DNA of 64,000 nucleotides from Kaistia adipata DSM 17808 (GCF_000423225.1 NZ_AUHO01000007.1:310001-374000), one strand, 5' to 3'; positions 54,385 to 63,583 are shown, numbered from the stretch's first letter. The notes: generated by a model not told the origin, from the sequence alone. Translations and numbers: made by a program.

Positions 54385-55523
54385 TGATGAGCAAGTTCCC
54401 CCGCTGGTCCGCCGGCCTCTTCCAGCTCTTCATCAAGGAACTCCGCAGCATCAAGGCGGATCCGATCATGCTCGTGCTGGTGCTCTACGCCTTCACGCTG
54501 GCGGTCTATTCGGTCTCGACCAGCGCCTCGACGGAACTCAGGAACCTGGCCGTCGCGGTCGTCGACGAGGACGATTCGCAATTGTCCCGGCGGCTCATCG
54601 AGGCCATACAGCCGCCGATCTTCCAGCAGGCGGCGAAGCTCTCGCCACGCGACGTGGATGTCGCGCTGAACGAGGGGCGCTATGTCTTCGTCCTCGACAT
54701 CCCGCCCAATTTCGAGCGCGACGTGCTGGCCGACCGGCCGGCCGAGCTGCAGGTCGAGATCGACGCCACCGCCATGGTCTTCGCCGGCAATGGCGTGGTC
54801 GTGCTGCAGAACGTGATCGCCAACGAGATCTCGGAGTTCCGCTATGGCGGCGGCCTCGAGACGACGGCGCCGGTCAGGCTGGTGATGCGCAATGCCTTCA
54901 ACCCGAACCTGAACTCGGTCTGGTTCGGCGCGCTGATGCAGGTGATGAACAACGTCACCATGCTGACGCTGATCCTGTCCGGTGCCGCGCTGATCCGCGA
55001 GCGCGAGCGCGGCACCGTCGAGCATCTCCTCGTCATGCCGGTCGGCGCCAGCCAGATCGTCCTCGCCAAGATCCTGGCCAACGGCCTGATCATCGTGGCG
55101 GCGGCGACGCTGTCGCTGGTGTTCGTGGTACAGCTTCTGCTCGGCGTGCCGATCCAGGGCTCGGTGGCGCTTTTCCTGCTCGGGACGACGATCTACACGC
55201 TGTCGATCGCCTCGATGGGCATCCTGGTCGCCACCTTCTCGACCTCGATGGCGCAGTTCGGCCTGCTGGCGATCCCGGTGCTGATCGTGCTCAACCTGCT
55301 CTCCGGCAGCGCGACGCCGATGGAGAGCATGCCGGTGTGGCTGCGCTATGTGATGCAGTCGCTGACGACGACGCCGCATTTCGTGTCGTTCACCCAGGCG
55401 GTGCTGTTCCGTGGCGGCGGCTTCCCGCTCGTCTGGCAGTATCTGCTGATCTTCCTGGCCTTCGGAGCGGCCTATTTCCTGGTGTCGCTCGCCCGCTTCC
55501 GCAGCGCGGTGCTGAGGGGGTAG
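54384..55523 (+). CDS. yhhJ: ABC-2 type permease (YhhJ-like)
   Basis: 379 residues. One helix (residues about 27-45), a periplasmic domain, then five helices (about 185-370) form the ABC2_membrane_3 layout; RERERGTVEHLLVMPVGASQ is the coupling-helix region. Its ATG overlaps the rbbA stop by one base. It should pair with the fused permease domain upstream. After the stop a GCGGGCC/GGCCCGC hairpin lies at 55525-55547. Confidence 0.9.
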   Translation: MMSKFPRWSAGLFQLFIKELRSIKADPIMLVLVLYAFTLAVYSVSTSASTELRNLAVAVVDEDDSQLSRRLIEAIQPPIFQQAAKLSPRDVDVALNEGRYVFVLDIPPNFERDVLADRPAELQVEIDATAMVFAGNGVVVLQNVIANEISEFRYGGGLETTAPVRLVMRNAFNPNLNSVWFGALMQVMNNVTMLTLILSGAALIRERERGTVEHLLVMPVGASQIVLAKILANGLIIVAAATLSLVFVVQLLLGVPIQGSVALFLLGTTIYTLSIASMGILVATFSTSMAQFGLLAIPVLIVLNLLSGSATPMESMPVWLRYVMQSLTTTPHFVSFTQAVLFRGGGFPLVWQYLLIFLAFGAAYFLVSLARFRSAVLRG

Positions 55524-55565
55524 GGCGGGCCTGATCATTGGGCCCGCGGCCTGGGCGAAGTCGAA

Positions 55566-55690
55566 CTCGCCCATCATCCTGAGGTGCCCGGCGAAGCCGG
55601 GCCTCGAAGGAGGGTCCAGGGAATGCTTCTGTGCTTCGCTGGAGCCTCCTTCGAGGCTTCGCTTGCGCGAAGCGCCTCAGGATGCTGGCG
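55566..55690. repeat. Long inverted intergenic repeat
   Basis: The halves CCTGAGGTGCCCGGCGAAGC (near 55577) and, in reverse, GCGAAGCGCCTCAGGATG (near 55675) with inner CCTCGAAGGAGG/CCTCCTTCGAGG segments fold into a long hairpin. This is the ATCCTGAGG-type dispersed repeat common in rhizobial genomes; here it separates convergent units. Confidence 0.7.
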
Positions 55691-55744
55691 GAGTTGGGAG
55701 GCTCGGCCTTGAAAGCCGGATTCCCCCCAATGAGGCTGGCGCTA

Positions 55745-56092
55745 TCAGGGCAGGGCGGCGACGGCCGTGATCTCGATCGTGTAGGCCGGGTCGGCGAGCG
55801 GAATCTGGCCGGTCGCGCGCGCCGGCGGATTGGCCGGGTCGACCCAGGCGTCCCAGACGCTGTTCATGGCGTCGAAATCGGCGATGTCGGCGAGCCAGAT
55901 CGTCACCGAGAGCAGGCGCGACTTGTCGGTGCCGGAGAGCGCGAGCACGCGGTCGATCTCGGCCAGCGCGCCGCGCGTCTGGGTGACGATGTCGGTGCCG
56001 GCCGGGCCGACCTGGCCGGCGACATGCACGACGCCGTCATGGGTGGCGGTCTCGCACCAGCGCAGGTCCGGTTCCAGTCTCGAAATCTCCAC
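55745..56092 (-). CDS. RidA/YjgF family protein
   Basis: 115 residues, the usual size. THDGVVHVAGQVG, ALAEIDRVLALSGTDKSRLL, and PPARATGQIPLADP (the arginine that binds the carboxylate of the substrate) identify RidA. RidA hydrolyses reactive enamine/imine intermediates. A GTG start follows AAGGAG by 6 bases. It is divergent from the sugar ABC operon and may handle its by-products. Confidence 0.88.
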   Translation of the reverse strand: MEISRLEPDLRWCETATHDGVVHVAGQVGPAGTDIVTQTRGALAEIDRVLALSGTDKSRLLSVTIWLADIADFDAMNSVWDAWVDPANPPARATGQIPLADPAYTIEITAVAALP

Positions 56093-56388
56093 TTCGGTCT
56101 CCTTTTGCTGCTGGCGCGCGGCGGGCTCGCCGGGTCCATATCCCGCCCTGTTAGTCGAAGCCGCGCGGACGCGCTACCATTGATGATCCCGTCGCGGGAA
56201 ACGCAGCGTCCAGCTGCCGAAACCAGTTGACAGGGATCCTGCTTGCTATCTGATATGAACGAGATGTCTCAAATACAAAACGCCCGGACGCGGTGCGCCC
56301 CGGGGCAGGGGCATCGCGGGGAGTGGCCATGCGGCCAGGGGAAAGGCGGGGGCGTGCGCGCGCCCCGTTCATAGGGAGAGACAGCACG

Positions 56389-57594
56389 ATGACACTGGCA
56401 CACAGGATGAAGACAGCTCTGGCGGCCGCTGCAGGCGCCGCTGCCCTGATGAGCGGCGCGGCCGTGGCCAGCGCGGCCGAGCCGCCGGCGGCCTTCAAGA
56501 CGCTGCCGCCGGAAGTCCAGGCGCTCTATCTTGGCGTCGAGGAGACGATCCAGCCGTCGGCCTATGACAATTTCGCCCCCGTGGCGAAGCCGTGGAAGTG
56601 GTGCCACTCGGAGTCCTACCAGGGCAACCCGTGGCGCGTTTCGGTGACGCATGAGCTCGAGCGCCTGGTCGGTCTCTACAAGGAGAAGGGCTGGATCTCC
56701 GATTTCGAGATGTCGGATTCGAACGGCGACACCAGCCAGCAGATCGCCCAGATCCGTGCCTTCATCGACAAGAAGTGCAGCATCATCACCTCCTTCGCCG
56801 GCTCGTCGACGGCGCTGAACGAGGTGATCGAGGCGGCGTTCAAGGCCGGCATTCCGTTCGTCACCGGCTCCGGCGCCGTCACCAGCCCCTACGCCATCAA
56901 CGTCGACTCGAATTTCGTGAAGTTCGGCTATGACGTCGCCAAGGGCGTCATCGACGGCATTGGCGGCAAGGGCAACGTCCTGCGCATCGAGGGTATTGCC
57001 GGCAGCCCGCTGGTGGCCCAGCAGCGCGCCGGCGCCGACAAGGCCTTCGCCGAGGCGCCGGAGGTCAAGGTCATCCGCGACGTCAACGGCAACTGGTCGC
57101 CCAACGTCACCAAGACGGTGACGCTGCAGGTGCTCGCCACCACGCCGCAGCCGATCGCCGGCGTCTGGACCTCGGGTTCGGAGTCGCGCATCGTCGCCGA
57201 GGCGTTCCAGCAGGCCGGACGGCCGATCCCGGTCGTCTCCGGCTCGATCTCGGGCGACGCGCTCGGCTTCTGGAAGGAAAATCCGGAGACGTTCCGCTTC
57301 ACCGGCGGCGCGCTGATGCCGTCCTGGACGGCGCAGACGCTGTTCCGCGTCGGCGTGCGCGTGCTGGAGGGCCAGCAGCCGAAGCTCAACATCCTGATGA
57401 TCCCGGTGCCGGCGGTGAAGCCGGACGAGCTCGGCAAGTGGCATCGCGAGTGCATGACCAAGGATGCGGTCTCGATCTTCCCGGTCGCGCCGCAGGACCC
57501 GATGCCGGAAGAACTGATGGACGCCTATTTCGCCAAGCCGGCGCATACGGCGCTGTTCGACTACGCGCAGACGCCGGATCCCTGCGCCAAGTAG
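56389..57594 (+). CDS. Sugar-type ABC transporter substrate-binding protein
   Basis: 401 residues with a signal peptide ending ASA and a periplasmic-binding-protein fold of the Peripla_BP_4 (ribose/autoinducer) group: GDTSQQIAQIRAFIDKKCSI, GIPFVTGSGAV, GNVLRIEGIAGSPLVAQQRA. Length and two lobes fit. GGGAG lies about 11 bases before the ATG. It is the first gene of a six-gene operon ending in an amidohydrolase, so it probably binds a sugar or sugar lactone. Confidence 0.87.
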   Translation: MTLAHRMKTALAAAAGAAALMSGAAVASAAEPPAAFKTLPPEVQALYLGVEETIQPSAYDNFAPVAKPWKWCHSESYQGNPWRVSVTHELERLVGLYKEKGWISDFEMSDSNGDTSQQIAQIRAFIDKKCSIITSFAGSSTALNEVIEAAFKAGIPFVTGSGAVTSPYAINVDSNFVKFGYDVAKGVIDGIGGKGNVLRIEGIAGSPLVAQQRAGADKAFAEAPEVKVIRDVNGNWSPNVTKTVTLQVLATTPQPIAGVWTSGSESRIVAEAFQQAGRPIPVVSGSISGDALGFWKENPETFRFTGGALMPSWTAQTLFRVGVRVLEGQQPKLNILMIPVPAVKPDELGKWHRECMTKDAVSIFPVAPQDPMPEELMDAYFAKPAHTALFDYAQTPDPCAK

Positions 57595-57672
57595 GCGCCG
57601 CAGATTCCAGCCACTCGACCCCGGCGGCCCTGACCGGTCGCCGGGGACTTTGGTGCCAATCGGGGAACATGC

Positions 57673-58410
57673 ATGCTGGAGATCCGGGATCTCTCGAAGC
57701 GCTACGGCGAGACGGTGGCGCTCGACGGCGCCAACGTCGCCTTCGCATCCGGCACGATCCATACCATTCTGGGCGAGAACGGCTCGGGCAAGAGCACGCT
57801 GGTCAAGCTGCTCTCCGGCATAGTCCTTCCCGATCGCGGCTCGATCACCTTCGAGGGCCGGCCGATCGTCGGCCGGGATCCCGCCGATTTCCGCGCCGCC
57901 GGCTTCGCCACCGTGTTCCAGGAAGTGCTGATCGCGCCGGACCGCAGCGTCACCGACAACATCCTGCTCGGCTATGACGGCCTGTTCCGCCGCCGCGTGC
58001 CGCGCGGCGAGCGGCGGGCGCTGGCGGAAAGCGTGCTCGCCGAATTCGCTGTCACCCGCGTGCCGCTCGACGAGCCGGCCGGTGAGGTGCCGCTCGCCGG
58101 CCAGCAATTGATCGTGCTCGCCCGCGCGCTGACCCGTAAACCCCGGGTGCTGATCCTCGACGAGGTGACGGCGGCGCTCGATTTCGCCGACCGCGAGGCG
58201 GTGTTCGCGCTGATGCGCCGGCTGGCGCGGGAGGGCTGCCTGATCCTCTTCATCACCCATCGCATGGACGAGGTGACGGGCCTTTCCGACCGCGTCACCG
58301 TGCTGCGGAGCGGCCAGGTCGTGAAGACGCTCGAGAAGGACCAGCTGGTGCCCGACGAGCTGCTCGCCCTGATGGCGCCGGAGACGGCGCGGGAGCTGCA
58401 TCATGGCTGA
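57673..58410 (+). CDS. Sugar ABC ATPase, N-terminal-half equivalent
   Basis: 245 residues corresponding to the first half of RbsA/MglA-type ATPases. Walker A GENGSGKST is intact, Walker B is VLILDEVTAALD, the switch His is in FITHRMDEV, but the signature is degenerate (PLAGQQLIV in place of LSGGQ). It overlaps the next gene by 8 bases. With its partner it should make one composite site. Confidence 0.88.
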   Translation: MLEIRDLSKRYGETVALDGANVAFASGTIHTILGENGSGKSTLVKLLSGIVLPDRGSITFEGRPIVGRDPADFRAAGFATVFQEVLIAPDRSVTDNILLGYDGLFRRRVPRGERRALAESVLAEFAVTRVPLDEPAGEVPLAGQQLIVLARALTRKPRVLILDEVTAALDFADREAVFALMRRLAREGCLILFITHRMDEVTGLSDRVTVLRSGQVVKTLEKDQLVPDELLALMAPETARELHHG

Positions 58411-59143
58411 TGTTGCCGCCGTGCTTTCGGTCTCCGGCCTGTCGCTGAAGCCGGGCGCTACGCCTTTCGATCTCTCGATCCGGCGCGGCGAGATCGTTGG
58501 TCTCGCCGGCCTCGACGGCCATGGCCAGGACGCCTTTATCGAGACGCTGGCCGGCCTCCGCGCGCCCGTGACGGGCGAGGTCCGCGCGCCGCTTTCGGGC
58601 CACGCCATCACCAGCTTCCGTCGCGCCGTTGCGAGCGGCATCGCCTACCTGCCGCGCGACCGTCGCGCCACCGGCATCTTCCCGTCGATGTCGATCCTCG
58701 ACAATTTCGCCATCGCGACCGTCGGCCGCGACCGCAGGCTCGGCCTGATCAGCCGGGCGGAGCGGCGCAAGCGCTACGACTATTATCGCGAGCGCCTCGC
58801 CATCGTCGCGCCGGACCCGAGCCACCCGATCACCACGCTTTCCGGCGGCAACCAGCAGAAGGTGCTGCTCGCCCGCGCCCTGGCGCACAAGCCGGACGTG
58901 CTGCTCCTGAACGACCCGACGCGCGGCGTCGACATCGCGACGCGCCGCGTCCTCTATGCCGTGTTCCGCGAGCTGGCGCAGGAGGGGATGGCTCTGGTGG
59001 TGCTGTCGACCGAGATCGAGGAGGCGCTGGTGCTCTGCGACCGCATTCTGGTCTTCCGCGAGCAGGAACTCGCCGCGCCGCTCGAGGGCGACGCGCGTTC
59101 CTCCGAGCGCATCATCGCAACCATGTTCGGACGGGCCGCATGA
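58403..59143 (+). CDS. Sugar ABC ATPase, C-terminal-half equivalent
   Basis: 246 residues corresponding to the second half of RbsA. The P-loop is degenerate (GLDGHGQDAF, no GKS/T), while the signature TLSGGNQQK is intact and Walker B reads VLLLNDPTRGVD. YLPRDRRATGIFPSMSI is the segment typical of this half. It complements the upstream half: one has the P-loop, the other the signature. It overlaps the permease gene by ATGA. Confidence 0.88.
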   Translation: MADVAAVLSVSGLSLKPGATPFDLSIRRGEIVGLAGLDGHGQDAFIETLAGLRAPVTGEVRAPLSGHAITSFRRAVASGIAYLPRDRRATGIFPSMSILDNFAIATVGRDRRLGLISRAERRKRYDYYRERLAIVAPDPSHPITTLSGGNQQKVLLARALAHKPDVLLLNDPTRGVDIATRRVLYAVFRELAQEGMALVVLSTEIEEALVLCDRILVFREQELAAPLEGDARSSERIIATMFGRAA

Positions 59144-60132
59144 CCGCCGCCGTGACCACTTCCCGCGCCGAGGGCGGCCGCCTGCCGGCCTTGAAGGCGC
59201 TCTGGCGCCAGACCGGCTTCGCGCCGCTGCTCTTCGTCATCCTGCTGGTGATCAACATCGCCATCAACCCGGCCCGCTTCGCGCCGGGCGCCTGGGGCAC
59301 GCTGATCGGGCTCGCCGCGCCGCTGATCGGCGCGGCGATCGCCTCGGCGCCGGCGATCCTCGGCGGTCGCGGCGGCATCGACATTTCGGTCGGTCCGATC
59401 ATGGGCTTCGTCAACGCCATCGTCGTGCTCGTGCTGGTGCAGAAGCTCGGCCTGACCTCGCCCTTCGTCGTCGTCGGATCGGCGATCCTGATCGGCGCGG
59501 CGGTCGGCGCGCTGAACGGCTTCCTCGCCACCATCCTGCGCATCCAGCCGATCGTCGCCACGCTCGGCACCTACCTGCTCCTCGTCGGCACGACGCTGAC
59601 CATCCTGCCGGCGCCGACCGGCACCGTGCCGGTCTGGCTGAAGGCGCTCGGCGGGCCGCTTTCGATCCTGCCGCTCGGCGCCGTCTTCCTCGCCTGGTTC
59701 CTCATTCGCAGGCTGCCCTACTACGACCACCTGATGGCGGTCGGCAGCGACGACCGCGCCGCCTATACGGCCGGCATCCCGGTCACGCTGGTGCGCTTCC
59801 TGTCCTACGTGATCACCGGCGTGTTCGCCGGCGTCGCCGGGCTGATGATGACGGCGCTGATCGGCTCCGCCGACCCGGCGATCGGCCCGACCTACACGCT
59901 GATCGCGATCTCCGCCGTCGCGCTCGGCGGCGTCAGCCTGGCCGGCGGCCGCGGCGGCCTCGTCGGCGCGGCGATCGGCGCGATCGACATCTTCCTGCTG
60001 CAGAGCGCGCTGACCTTCTTCAACTTCTCGACCTTCGTGCTGCAGATCGCCTATGGCGCCATCCTCGTCATTGCCATCGTGCTGACGGCGCTGCAGGACC
60101 GCTGGCTCGGCCGCGCCAGGGAGGGCCGCTGA
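59140..60132 (+). CDS. Sugar ABC permease 1 (RbsC-like)
   Basis: 330 residues with about nine to ten membrane helices. GGRGGIDISVGPIMGFVNAI and AVALGGVSLAGGRGGLVGAA are the BPD_transp_2 signatures of ribose/autoinducer-type importers. It ends in TGATG with the next gene. Two distinct permeases suggest a heterodimer. Confidence 0.9.
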   Translation: MTAAVTTSRAEGGRLPALKALWRQTGFAPLLFVILLVINIAINPARFAPGAWGTLIGLAAPLIGAAIASAPAILGGRGGIDISVGPIMGFVNAIVVLVLVQKLGLTSPFVVVGSAILIGAAVGALNGFLATILRIQPIVATLGTYLLLVGTTLTILPAPTGTVPVWLKALGGPLSILPLGAVFLAWFLIRRLPYYDHLMAVGSDDRAAYTAGIPVTLVRFLSYVITGVFAGVAGLMMTALIGSADPAIGPTYTLIAISAVALGGVSLAGGRGGLVGAAIGAIDIFLLQSALTFFNFSTFVLQIAYGAILVIAIVLTALQDRWLGRAREGR

Positions 60133-61091
60133 TGTTGCGCCTCGGCTCCGACCAATCGCGCGTGCTCGGCGCGCTCCTCGTCGCCGTCCTGCTGCATCTC
60201 GCCGGCACGGCGCTGATCGAGGGCTATTCGAGCGCCTTCTCGATGCGGGCCATGCTGGTGCTCGCCTCGCTGCTCGCCATCGCCTCGATCGGCCAGACGC
60301 TGGTGGTAATCATCGGCGGCATCGACCTCTCGATCCCCTTCGTCATCGGCTTCGCCAATGTCGTGACCGCCCAGCTCTATGGCGGCGGCATGGATTTCTG
60401 GCTGGTCTGCGGGATCGTGCTGGCGCTCGCCGCCGCGATCGGCGGGCTGAACGGGCTGATCTCGTCCGGCCTCGGCCTGCATCCACTCATCGTCACGCTC
60501 GGCATCGGCACCATCGTGCAGGGCTCCGTGCTTTTGTGGACTGGTGGCTTCCCGTCCGGCTCGGCCCCGGCCTCGGTGACGGAGTTCGTGTCGATCGGCG
60601 GCTCGGTCGGCCCCGTGCCGGTGCCGTGGCTGGTGCCGTGCTTCGTGGCGCTCGCGGCGATCGTCACGGTCGCGCTCGCCCGCACGCCCTATGGCCGGCG
60701 GCTGTTCGCGCTCGGCAGCAATCCGCGCGCCGCGCCGCTGGCGCTGATCAACCCGGTTGCGATGTGGACGGCCACCTTCGCCATCTCGGCCGTCTTCGCC
60801 GCCGTCACCGGCATCCTGCTGCTCGGCTTCACCGGTTCGGCCTATGGCGAGGTCGGCCAGCCCTATCTGTTCCAGACCATCGCCGCCGTCGTCATCGGCG
60901 GCACGGCGCTGGTCGGCGGGCGGGGCTCCTATCTCGGCACGGTCGCCGGCGCGCTGGTGCTGACCGAGATCAACACGCTCCTGATCGGCCTCGGCCTGCA
61001 GCCCTCGCTGGTCCAGGCCGTGCTCGGAATCGTCATCGTCGTGCTGGTGTCGTTCTACGGCCGTGACGCCCATGTGCGGACGACCATCTGA
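60132..61091 (+). CDS. Sugar ABC permease 2 (RbsC-like)
   Basis: 319 residues of the same family: VVIIGGIDLSIPFVIGFANV, LGLHPLIVTLGIGTIVQGS and AAVVIGGTALVGGRGSYLGT. The ATG overlaps the previous stop by one base. It is expected to pair with the upstream permease. Confidence 0.9.
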   Translation: MLRLGSDQSRVLGALLVAVLLHLAGTALIEGYSSAFSMRAMLVLASLLAIASIGQTLVVIIGGIDLSIPFVIGFANVVTAQLYGGGMDFWLVCGIVLALAAAIGGLNGLISSGLGLHPLIVTLGIGTIVQGSVLLWTGGFPSGSAPASVTEFVSIGGSVGPVPVPWLVPCFVALAAIVTVALARTPYGRRLFALGSNPRAAPLALINPVAMWTATFAISAVFAAVTGILLLGFTGSAYGEVGQPYLFQTIAAVVIGGTALVGGRGSYLGTVAGALVLTEINTLLIGLGLQPSLVQAVLGIVIVVLVSFYGRDAHVRTTI

Positions 61092-61135
61092 CCGCCACCG
61101 CACCCCCTCGATACCCCTTCGGAATTGGAAGAAAA

Positions 61136-62038
61136 ATGTCCGGCGAACTCTATAGCGGGCCGATCATCGATGCCCATCACCACTTCTGGGATCTCGGGCT
61201 CGGCAAGCATGGCTGGCTCGCCGGGGGCAGCCCCAGCGACGAACTGGCGCCGATCCGCCGCAACGTGCTGCCGGCCGACTACGAGGCGCTGGCCAGGCCG
61301 GAGAACATCGTCGCCAGTGTCCACATCGAGGCGAACTGGGACCCGGCCGATCCGGCCGGCGAGAGCGCCTGGCTCGACAGCCTGCCGCGCGGCGAGGGCA
61401 TTGCTGCCCGTTATGTCGCCTATGCCGCGTTGGCCGAGGCGGACGCGGCTTCGGTGCTCGCCCGGCACGCGGAGAATCCCCGTGTCGTCGGCATTCGTGA
61501 GATCCTGAGCTGGCATCCCGACCCCGCCAAGCGCCGCATGCCGGACAATGACCGCATGGACGATCCGCGCTGGCGCGCCGGCCTCGCGCGCTTCCGCGAT
61601 CTCGGCTTCAGTTTCGATCTCCTGATCTCGCCGCACCAGCACGAGACGGCGCGTCGCCTCGCCGACGCGTTTCCGGATATCCGTTTCCTGGTCAATCACT
61701 GCGGCAGCCCGATGGATCGCGACGCCGAGGGCATGCGGCGCTGGCGCGAAGGGCTGGCGCTGATGGCCGGCGCGGGCAATGTGGCGATCAAGATCTCGGA
61801 CCCGGTCGCCTACGACCCCGACTGGACGCCGGCGAGCCTGACCGAGGTGATCCAGGCCTGCATCGACGCCTTCGGCACGGAACGGTCGATCTTCGCCAGC
61901 GACCATCCGGTCGCCGGCCTGCATATCGGCCTCTCGGAATGGATCGCCGTGTTCAAGCAGGCGGTGCGCGGTTTTTCGCCGGACGAGCAGGCGGCGCTGT
62001 TCGCTGGCAATGCGCGGCATTGGTACTGGCTGGCGTAA
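61136..62038 (+). CDS. Amidohydrolase / lactonase-like (COG3618)
   Basis: 300 residues. IIDAHHHFWDLG is the N-terminal metal-binding HxH; VHIEANWDPAD, FLVNHCGSP and ASDHPVAGLHIGLSEW complete the TIM-barrel active site of the amidohydrolase-2 group, whose members hydrolyse sugar lactones or pyrone carboxylates. It starts 44 bases after the permease gene in the same operon and probably acts on the imported compound in the cytoplasm. Confidence 0.87.
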   Translation: MSGELYSGPIIDAHHHFWDLGLGKHGWLAGGSPSDELAPIRRNVLPADYEALARPENIVASVHIEANWDPADPAGESAWLDSLPRGEGIAARYVAYAALAEADAASVLARHAENPRVVGIREILSWHPDPAKRRMPDNDRMDDPRWRAGLARFRDLGFSFDLLISPHQHETARRLADAFPDIRFLVNHCGSPMDRDAEGMRRWREGLALMAGAGNVAIKISDPVAYDPDWTPASLTEVIQACIDAFGTERSIFASDHPVAGLHIGLSEWIAVFKQAVRGFSPDEQAALFAGNARHWYWLA

Positions 62039-62048
62039 AGCGGATGCA

Positions 62049-62085
62049 GCCCCTTCACCTCTCCCTCAGGGAGAGGTGAAGGGGC
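62049..62085 (+). terminator. Strong hairpin ending the sugar operon
   Basis: A perfect 17-bp stem (GCCCCTTCACCTCTCCC / GGGAGAGGTGAAGGGGC) with a TCA loop lies between two convergent genes. No T-run is present; it also resembles a dispersed REP-like palindrome. Confidence 0.6.
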
Positions 62086-62115
62086 GCTCGAACCCGAGGC
62101 CGACGCCTCCTCGAG

Positions 62116-62856
62116 CTACCGGCTCGCCTCGGTCTGCACGTCGTCGAGCCTGACGAAGACGGTGCCCTTCTCGATCAGCCGCTGGATGCCGTCGACGACG
62201 CCCTTGCCGGCCGGGTGTCCCGGCTGGTTGATGTGGGCGATGATGACGTCGCCGGAACGGGCGGCGGCGATGCGCTTCGCCACCGTCGTCGCGGGCAGCG
62301 ACGCGCCCATGTCGGCGTTCAGCGAAAAACCGGCGATCGAATAGCCAGCGGCGCGGATCGCATCGAGCGCGTCGGGGCTGTAAACGGCCGTGGCGCCGCG
62401 AAACCAGCGCGGCGCCTTGCCGGTCGCCTGCCGGACGGCCGAGGCGCCACCCTCGACCTCGTTTCGCACGGCCTCCAGCGAGCCGGCCGTCTTCAGGCCG
62501 TAGAGCCGGGCGGTGTCGGTGATCGCCGGCACATGCTGGTCGCCATGGTTCTCGATCTCGAACAGGTCGGGATGGGCGGTCAGGATCGCCATGGTCGCCT
62601 GGTTCCGCTTCAGCCAGCGATGTGTGACGAAGAGGGTCGCCGGGATGCGGTTCGTCACCAGCGTGTCCAGGATGCGGCGGTCGATCGCGCCGGAGCAGGC
62701 GTCGAAGGTGAGCGCCACCACGCGCGGTCCCGGCGGCGGCGCGGCGATGCGCAGCTTCAGTTCGACATCGTGCGACCTGGCCAGGGCCGGGGCGGAAAAC
62801 GCCAGGGCCGCGCCGGTGGCGAGGAGGGCGGCGAGCGCCAGACGGGAGCGGAACAT
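62116..62856 (-). CDS. Periplasmic polysaccharide deacetylase (NodB-homology)
   Basis: 246 residues with a signal peptide ending ALA. NodB motif 1 is VVALTFDACSG (metal Asp kept, the second Asp of TFDD replaced by Ala), motif 2 is ENHGDQH (HxxxH), motif 3 PRWFRGATAVY, motif 4 SGDVIIAHINQPGH. It should remove acetyl groups from cell-wall or exopolysaccharide. The TFDA form occurs in a recognised subgroup. Confidence 0.85.
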   Translation of the reverse strand: MFRSRLALAALLATGAALAFSAPALARSHDVELKLRIAAPPPGPRVVALTFDACSGAIDRRILDTLVTNRIPATLFVTHRWLKRNQATMAILTAHPDLFEIENHGDQHVPAITDTARLYGLKTAGSLEAVRNEVEGGASAVRQATGKAPRWFRGATAVYSPDALDAIRAAGYSIAGFSLNADMGASLPATTVAKRIAAARSGDVIIAHINQPGHPAGKGVVDGIQRLIEKGTVFVRLDDVQTEASR

Positions 62857-62999
62857 CGGAGACTCCGGAACGCGTTGGACGGGGACGGGATCCGCTGCTT
62901 CAAGAAGGATAGGCGCGCCCTTGCCATCCTGCCATGCCGCGCGTTGTCGCGTCGCGCGCGGAGGCGTGTGGACGCGCTCTGCACTTTGCGAATGCCTGA

Positions 63000-63017
63000 C
63001 TTGACGCTAAGGTCAAG
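63000..63017. promoter_or_regulatory. Palindrome of MerR-operator type
   Basis: CTTGAC-GCTAAG-GTCAAG is a perfect 6-bp inverted repeat with a 6-base spacer, like operators of MerR-family metal or redox regulators that overlap a TTGAC -35 element. It lies in the divergent region between the deacetylase and response-regulator genes. No merR-like gene is in the window. Confidence 0.45.
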
Positions 63018-63184
63018 TGCCCGGACCTGTGGAGGGGCTCACAGTCGTCCGGAGCGAGGCGGAGGCGCCTCATGACCCGCGAGACGGCAAGCATACGTTG
63101 CAGGACCTGGCGACGGCAGCGCGCATTCGGGAACCGGCTGCGAGGGGCGGTGCCGGTGGCGCCGCGTCGGCGGAGGGCCGCGCC

Positions 63185-63583
63185 ATGACAGAGCACGCGC
63201 CACTGATCCTGCTGGTCGAGGACGAAGCCATGCTGCGCATGGCCGCGGCCGACCTGCTTGAGGAAATGGGCTTTCGCGTCGAGACGGCCGGTTCGGCCCG
63301 CGAGGCGACGGCGCGTGTCGGCCATGCCGGCGCGGCCTATGACGCGGTGATCATCGATCTCGGCCTTCCGGATCGCTCGGGCGCCGATCTGGCGCGCGAG
63401 ATCCGCGGCAATCGCGCCGATGTGCCGATCGTCATCGCCAGCGGCTACGACGAGACGGACCTCGACAACGTGCTGGCCGACGACGCGCGCATCGGTTTTC
63501 TCGGCAAGCCTTACGGCGCCCGCAGCATGACGCGGGTGTTCGCGGCGCTCGGCATCGCCATTGGCCATTCCGTGACCGACTGA
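63185..63583 (+). CDS. Single-domain response regulator (CheY-like receiver)
   Basis: 132 residues, a lone receiver domain: acidic pair Glu12/Asp13 in LVEDEAMLR, phosphoacceptor Asp58 in VIIDLGLPD, Ser in VIASGYDE and Lys in FLGKPYG. There is no output domain, so it should act by protein contact, as in phosphorelays or stress-signalling chains. No kinase gene is near. The ATG at 63185 lacks a clear ribosome site; an in-frame GTG at 63017 is an alternative. Confidence 0.85.
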   Translation: MTEHAPLILLVEDEAMLRMAAADLLEEMGFRVETAGSAREATARVGHAGAAYDAVIIDLGLPDRSGADLAREIRGNRADVPIVIASGYDETDLDNVLADDARIGFLGKPYGARSMTRVFAALGIAIGHSVTD

